Shown here: positions 5,949 to 8,771 of the stretch, piece by piece
How the letters are laid out: every line of letters begins with the position of its first letter
How positions within the stretch are numbered: the stretch's first letter is position 1
Origin: a methanogenic archaeon
GTDB taxonomy: Archaea > Thermoplasmatota > Thermoplasmata > Methanomassiliicoccales > Methanomethylophilaceae
Direction: 5' to 3'
DNA length: 8,771 bases
NCBI GenBank assembly: GCA_902787415.1
Contig: CADAGG010000055.1
Location: 1-8,771 of the forward strand
Made by a program: the position numbers and the translations under genes
The notes under the pieces: generated by a model
Databases searched by the model: none
What the model saw: only the letters and a program-made list of their open reading frames with translations
Told to the model about the DNA's origin: nothing

Positions 5949-5977
5949 TATATGAACGCGGGCAACATGCCCCATAT
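5949..5977 (+). promoter_or_regulatory. Putative promoter with imperfect palindrome before kinase-like gene
   Basis: A TATA-like GTATATGA starts at 5949. Overlapping it is an interrupted inverted repeat: ATATG (5950-5954) with CATAT (5973-5977), and GGGC (5960-5963) with GCCC (69-72 of the same hundred), around AACAT. Transcription would start near 5977, leaving a leader of about 30 bases with AAGGA at 5993-5997 as ribosome binding site. The palindrome is placed where a repressor would act. Confidence 0.3.
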
Positions 5978-6006
5978 CTGATTTATCCCGTTAAGGACGT
6001 GTACGG

Positions 6007-6714
6007 ATGGAAACCCAGGACATCATCGCATTGATTCTCGTCTACCTCATCATCGGGGCGGCGCTCGGCCTCAGCCAGTTCGTCCAGAAGAAGGGCTGGA
6101 ACTGGGACGTCCGCAAGATCGTCCATATCGGTGTCGGTGCGTTCATCTACGTCTGGTGGGCCTTCACCGCCAACTGGATCATGCTGGTGTTCTTCGCGAT
6201 ACCCTTCGAGGTCATCCTGTTCTTCGCCATGTTCCCCGGCAATCCCGTCTCGGATTCCAAGCTCGGTGCCATCACCAGCGACATGGGACACCGCTACGGT
6301 CTGTTCCTCTACGTGATGACGATCATCATCATGGTGGCGTTCTTCTTCGACCATTGGCTGGCGGCAACCATCGCCATCGTGGCCATGACCCGCGGTGACG
6401 GTTTCGGAAGCGTCATCGGGAAGAAGTACGGGAAGCACAAGATCATCAACGGTAAGTCCGCCGAGGGAAGCTTCGCGGTGTTCCTCGCCACGTTCCTCGT
6501 ATCCCTTGTCATCATCGCCTACTACGGATGGCTGGTCTCCCAGGGAATGATTCCCGTGTCCCGCGTGCCTTATGTCACTGCGGTCGCAGCCATCGGTTAT
6601 GCGGCCCTCGCGGGAGTCATCGCATCGGTGGCCGAAGCAGTCGTGCCCGGTGACCTCGACAACATCGCCATCCCCCTCTGCATCGCCGTCGTCCTGGTGC
6701 TGCTGGGTCTTTGA
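6007..6714 (+). CDS. Dolichol/phytol kinase-like (CTP-dependent polyprenol kinase) membrane protein
   Basis: 235 residues with about seven membrane helices. It carries the signatures of the dolichol kinase / phytol kinase (VTE5) / phosphatidate cytidylyltransferase superfamily: R-K-I-V-H-I-G-V-G (36-44), R-G-D-G-F-G-S-V-I-G (129-138), K-S-A-E-G-S (150-155) and E-A-V-V-P-G-D-L-D-N-I-A-I-P-L (210-224). Family members usually transfer phosphate from CTP to a polyprenol at the cytoplasmic face; the conserved Asp of R-G-D-G and the Lys/Glu of K-S-x-E-G-S fit nucleotide binding. In archaea the acceptor could be dolichol, or geranylgeraniol for lipid salvage; the sequence does not decide. The ATG at 6007 has AAGGA nine bases before it. 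The gene appears monocistronic, with a hairpin 21 bases after its stop, and converges on the lipocalin-like gene. Confidence 0.8.
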   Translation: METQDIIALILVYLIIGAALGLSQFVQKKGWNWDVRKIVHIGVGAFIYVWWAFTANWIMLVFFAIPFEVILFFAMFPGNPVSDSKLGAITSDMGHRYGLFLYVMTIIIMVAFFFDHWLAATIAIVAMTRGDGFGSVIGKKYGKHKIINGKSAEGSFAVFLATFLVSLVIIAYYGWLVSQGMIPVSRVPYVTAVAAIGYAALAGVIASVAEAVVPGDLDNIAIPLCIAVVLVLLGL

Positions 6715-6734
6715 ATTTTCATAGAAAAGGAAGG

Positions 6735-6752
6735 GCCGGGGAGGACCCCGGC
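6735..6752. terminator. Bidirectional GC-rich hairpin between convergent genes
   Basis: A 7-bp stem, GCCGGGG with CCCCGGC, around an AGGA loop. Followed by GTTTTG on the plus strand and by CCTTCCTTTTC on the minus strand, so it can serve both the kinase-like gene (stop at 6714) and the lipocalin-like gene (stop at 6766). Confidence 0.65.
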
Positions 6753-6765
6753 GTTTTGTAATGTT

Positions 6766-7638
6766 TCACTGCCTCTGGGCAGGGATCAGGAACTCCGCGA
6801 TACCGTAACCGGTACGGCCGTCCATGACCGTCTCGGAGATGGTCTCGACCAGGAGCATGTCCTTGCTGCCCTGCATGGGCAGGACCGCCTTGCCGAGGAT
6901 CTTGGCCTTCACGGCATAGGTCTTCCCGCTCTTGCCGTGCATGGTCATGTCGTAGCCGGCGGGCATGTTGCCGTCGTAGCTTACATCGATATCGATCTTC
7001 ACGACGGGGTCGTTGGACTGTGCGGTGCCGTAGAATCCGGCATCCACGTCGCCGTAGGCAGTGCAGAGCTTGGTGGCGTTGAATCCGACGTCGTCGCCGT
7101 ACACGGAGTTGAGCCACATCCACATCTTGGACGCTCCCCAGTCGCGCACGCCGACGCTCTTGTCACGCTCGCCGGTGGCGGAGATGTCGTAGGACAGGTC
7201 GTTGATGCAGAGCTTTCCCTTGACGATGCCGAACTGCTCGTAGTGCTCCGAGGCGGTGCTTGCCGACAGAGCTGTGCCGTGGGCGTCCACGCAGTCGCGG
7301 TAGTCCATCTCGGGGTTGACCGGCCTCCATTCGATGTCCATGCAGGACACCAGGGGCACGGGCTTCTCGGCCGCGGTATCGAAGAGGGGACCGTTGTACA
7401 CGATGTGCCAGACATCCTCTTTCTTTTCGAAGGTGAGTCCGCAGCAGGAGGTCTTGTCCCCGTCGCAGGGGACGGCGTTCCTCATTCCGCAGACTCTGTT
7501 CTTCTCGATGACGAACAGGAAGATCGACTTCTCGTCCTTGTTGGGCTTGTTGCCGATCCTCATGAAGACGGTCACTCCGTTGGAGTGGTCGTGCAGGTTG
7601 AAGTAGTAGCTCTCGTTCCATTCGGGATTGTCGTTCAT
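6766..7638 (-). CDS. CrtC/DUF7064-type lipocalin-like protein
   Basis: 290 residues. The ATG (7636-7638) overlaps the TGA of the upstream phosphotransferase gene as ATGA and has GGAGG seven bases before it. The frame stays open far upstream, but that extension is Arg-rich shadow. Motifs: W-N-E-S-Y-Y-F-N (7-14), R-I-G (27-29), E-H-Y-E-Q (131-135), G-E-R-D-K-S-V-G-V-R-D-W (156-167) and G-Y-G-I-A-E-F-L (277-284) near the C-terminus. These match my memory of the DUF7065/DUF7064 family related to hydroxyneurosporene hydratase (CrtC) and AttH, a lipocalin-like beta fold. In relatives the central motif usually reads R-D-H-S-W-G; here it is R-D-K-S-V-G, so His and Trp are replaced, which may alter catalysis or ligand binding. 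No signal peptide or membrane helix is visible. Likely substrate is a hydrophobic small molecule, but none is shown. Five Cys at 50-100 are unusual for the fold. Confidence 0.65.
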   Translation of the reverse strand: MNDNPEWNESYYFNLHDHSNGVTVFMRIGNKPNKDEKSIFLFVIEKNRVCGMRNAVPCDGDKTSCCGLTFEKKEDVWHIVYNGPLFDTAAEKPVPLVSCMDIEWRPVNPEMDYRDCVDAHGTALSASTASEHYEQFGIVKGKLCINDLSYDISATGERDKSVGVRDWGASKMWMWLNSVYGDDVGFNATKLCTAYGDVDAGFYGTAQSNDPVVKIDIDVSYDGNMPAGYDMTMHGKSGKTYAVKAKILGKAVLPMQGSKDMLLVETISETVMDGRTGYGIAEFLIPAQRQ

Positions 7639-8771
7639 TCTTTTTCCTCCAGGATTGTTACCTCTCCTTTGCTTCCGTTGACGGATACCATGTCCCCGGT
7701 CTTGAGGATGGTCGTGGCGGATTTCACGGCGGTGACCGCTGGGATGCGGTACTCGCGGGAGATGACCGCGCCGTGGCAGAGGATACCGCCGGTCTCGGTG
7801 ATGAGTCCTCCGAGCTTGGAGAACACCACGGTCCATCCGGGGTCGGTGTTGCTGGTGACCAGGATCTCTCCCTTCTCCACCTGTCCGAGGTCCCTGACGT
7901 CCATGATGACCCTGATCCTCCCGGTGTAGTTGCCGGGACTGGATGCCGCACCCACGAGGGTGGCTCCGTGGGAGATCGGTTCGTCGTCGAAGTCCACGCC
8001 GTTGAGCAGGAACTTCGGCGGGAGCCTGTCGCGGTACTTCATGAACTCCGCCTTGCGGGGTGCGATGACCGCTTTGATATCTGAAATCGGTTCTCCGCGG
8101 AGGATGCCGATGGCCTCGGTGTCCTCCAGGAAGAAGATGTCGTCGGGCTCGTCGATGAGGTCCTTCTCGCAGAGCCTCCTTCCTTCTTCGAGGAAGATGA
8201 GCCTGTTCCTGTACATCATGTGGTCGAGGTAGAACCTCTGGTTCTCCCTGAATGTGAGGTAGGTGCGCGCGTAGCCGAGGACCTTGAACAGCAGGAACCT
8301 CTTGAACACCCCGAGCCTGGAGCGGACGTCCTCCTCGGTGGCCTTCCTGCGCTCGACGCTGCGGTCGAATTCCTCCCTGAGGTCGGAGTCTCCCTTGGCC
8401 ATCTGTATTGCCACACCCATGATGTATTCGGGGTCCTCCGCCCATCTGAGGGCGTTGAGCTCCCTGGTGCCGGACCTGTGGCCGAACTCCCTGATGAATG
8501 AGTTGTATGCTTCCTTGAAGGGCGAGTCGGAGGTCTGAAGCCATTCCACGAACTCCGCCGCGGGCATGCTCTCCGCCTTCTCCAGCGTGGCGGGGTCGTC
8601 CCTGAGGGCTTTTCCCATGTCGGAAAATCCCTTGTTGGTCTCGACGGTCTTGTTGTCCTCCGGGGCGGACATCAGTCCTGCGTAGATCGTGCCGTCGTCC
8701 TTCAGCCATTTGGCGCACCAGTTCTTGACCAGCAGGTTGGTCATGATGGAATGGGAGACCATTCCGTAGCG
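7635..8771 (-). CDS. PEP-synthase / rifampicin-phosphotransferase-like enzyme, C-terminal part
   Basis: The frame is open through the right edge, so this is the last 378 residues of a larger protein; the ATG at 8762 is internal, not a start. Residues are numbered from that Met. F-G-H-R-S-G-T-R-E-L (93-102) with R-W-A-E-D-P (106-111), and R-E-N-Q-R (172-176) with L-E-E-G-R-R-L and P-D-D-I-F-F-L (206-212), match the helical middle domain of PEP-synthase-like and rifampicin phosphotransferase proteins. S-P-G-N-Y-T-G-R-I-R-V (275-285) begins the swivelling PEP-utilising domain, and G-G-I-L-C-H-G-A-V-I-S-R-E-Y (325-338) holds the phosphorylated His (H330). Such enzymes move phosphate from ATP through this His to a substrate. 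There is no room for the C-terminal TIM barrel of true PEP synthase, so it resembles the antibiotic-phosphotransferase architecture, with an unknown substrate. The N-terminal ATP-binding domain should lie beyond the edge. Coupled by ATGA to the lipocalin-like gene. Confidence 0.85.
   Translation of the reverse strand, partial: RYGMVSHSIMTNLLVKNWCAKWLKDDGTIYAGLMSAPEDNKTVETNKGFSDMGKALRDDPATLEKAESMPAAEFVEWLQTSDSPFKEAYNSFIREFGHRSGTRELNALRWAEDPEYIMGVAIQMAKGDSDLREEFDRSVERRKATEEDVRSRLGVFKRFLLFKVLGYARTYLTFRENQRFYLDHMMYRNRLIFLEEGRRLCEKDLIDEPDDIFFLEDTEAIGILRGEPISDIKAVIAPRKAEFMKYRDRLPPKFLLNGVDFDDEPISHGATLVGAASSPGNYTGRIRVIMDVRDLGQVEKGEILVTSNTDPGWTVVFSKLGGLITETGGILCHGAVISREYRIPAVTAVKSATTILKTGDMVSVNGSKGEVTILEEKE

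Noticed and set aside
5952..5981. Nine-codon upstream open frame before the polyprenol-kinase-like gene
   Set aside because: No ribosome binding site, lies largely upstream of the predicted transcription start, and such short frames are common by chance.
6937..7929. 330-codon plus-strand frame, Val/His/Gly-rich
   Set aside because: Antisense shadow across the phosphotransferase/lipocalin gene pair; no promoter or ribosome binding site.
7639..8718. Upstream extension of the lipocalin-like frame to a 650-residue protein
   Set aside because: The extra part is Arg/His/Gly-rich shadow of the phosphotransferase gene; the ATG at 7638 has GGAGG and an ATGA overlap.

Overview
The window looks archaeal, most like a Thermoplasmatota or Methanomassiliicoccales-type genome. 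The assignment rests on AT-rich TATA-like boxes at about 26 nt from start codons with no Shine-Dalgarno (leaderless layout), a CTP-dependent polyprenol-kinase-like membrane protein, and all nine visible stop codons being TGA. The lineage is an inference; no rRNA or marker gene is present.

Left third (1 to 3010, minus strand): two overlapping genes (GTGA overlap). The upstream one (977-3010) carries two TerB-N-like modules and a C-terminal TerB-C domain. The downstream one (980 to the left edge, truncated) carries a third TerB-N-like module. Both start with non-ATG codons behind the same Shine-Dalgarno at the same spacing. TerB-N/TerB-C proteins belong to the tellurite-resistance-linked stress systems known from comparative genomics. 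The cognate downstream genes lie off the left edge.

Centre (3140 to 5869, plus strand): a divergent 48-residue lysine-rich protein resembling a Sel1 half-repeat; two paralogous, unrecognised six-helix membrane proteins (3451-4047 and 4193-4810), each a separate leaderless unit with its own promoter and each followed by the same C(UUCG)G hairpin; then an AIM24-family protein (4917-5594) overlapping by one base a small two-helix membrane protein (5594-5869). Codon choice in the membrane proteins and the AIM24 gene is strongly biased (ATC, GTC, CTC, AAG), suggesting high expression.

Right part (6007 to 8771): a dolichol/phytol-kinase-like integral membrane enzyme on the plus strand converges on a minus-strand pair across a GC-rich hairpin. 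The pair is the C-terminal part of a PEP-synthase/rifampicin-phosphotransferase-like enzyme (truncated by the right edge), coupled by an ATGA overlap to a 290-residue protein with the hallmarks of the CrtC/DUF7064-type lipocalin-like family.

Most notable candidates for undescribed biology are the triple TerB-N module operon, the duplicated leaderless membrane proteins next to AIM24, and the phosphotransferase plus lipocalin-like pair. No tRNA, rRNA, CRISPR array, insertion sequence or attachment site was seen.
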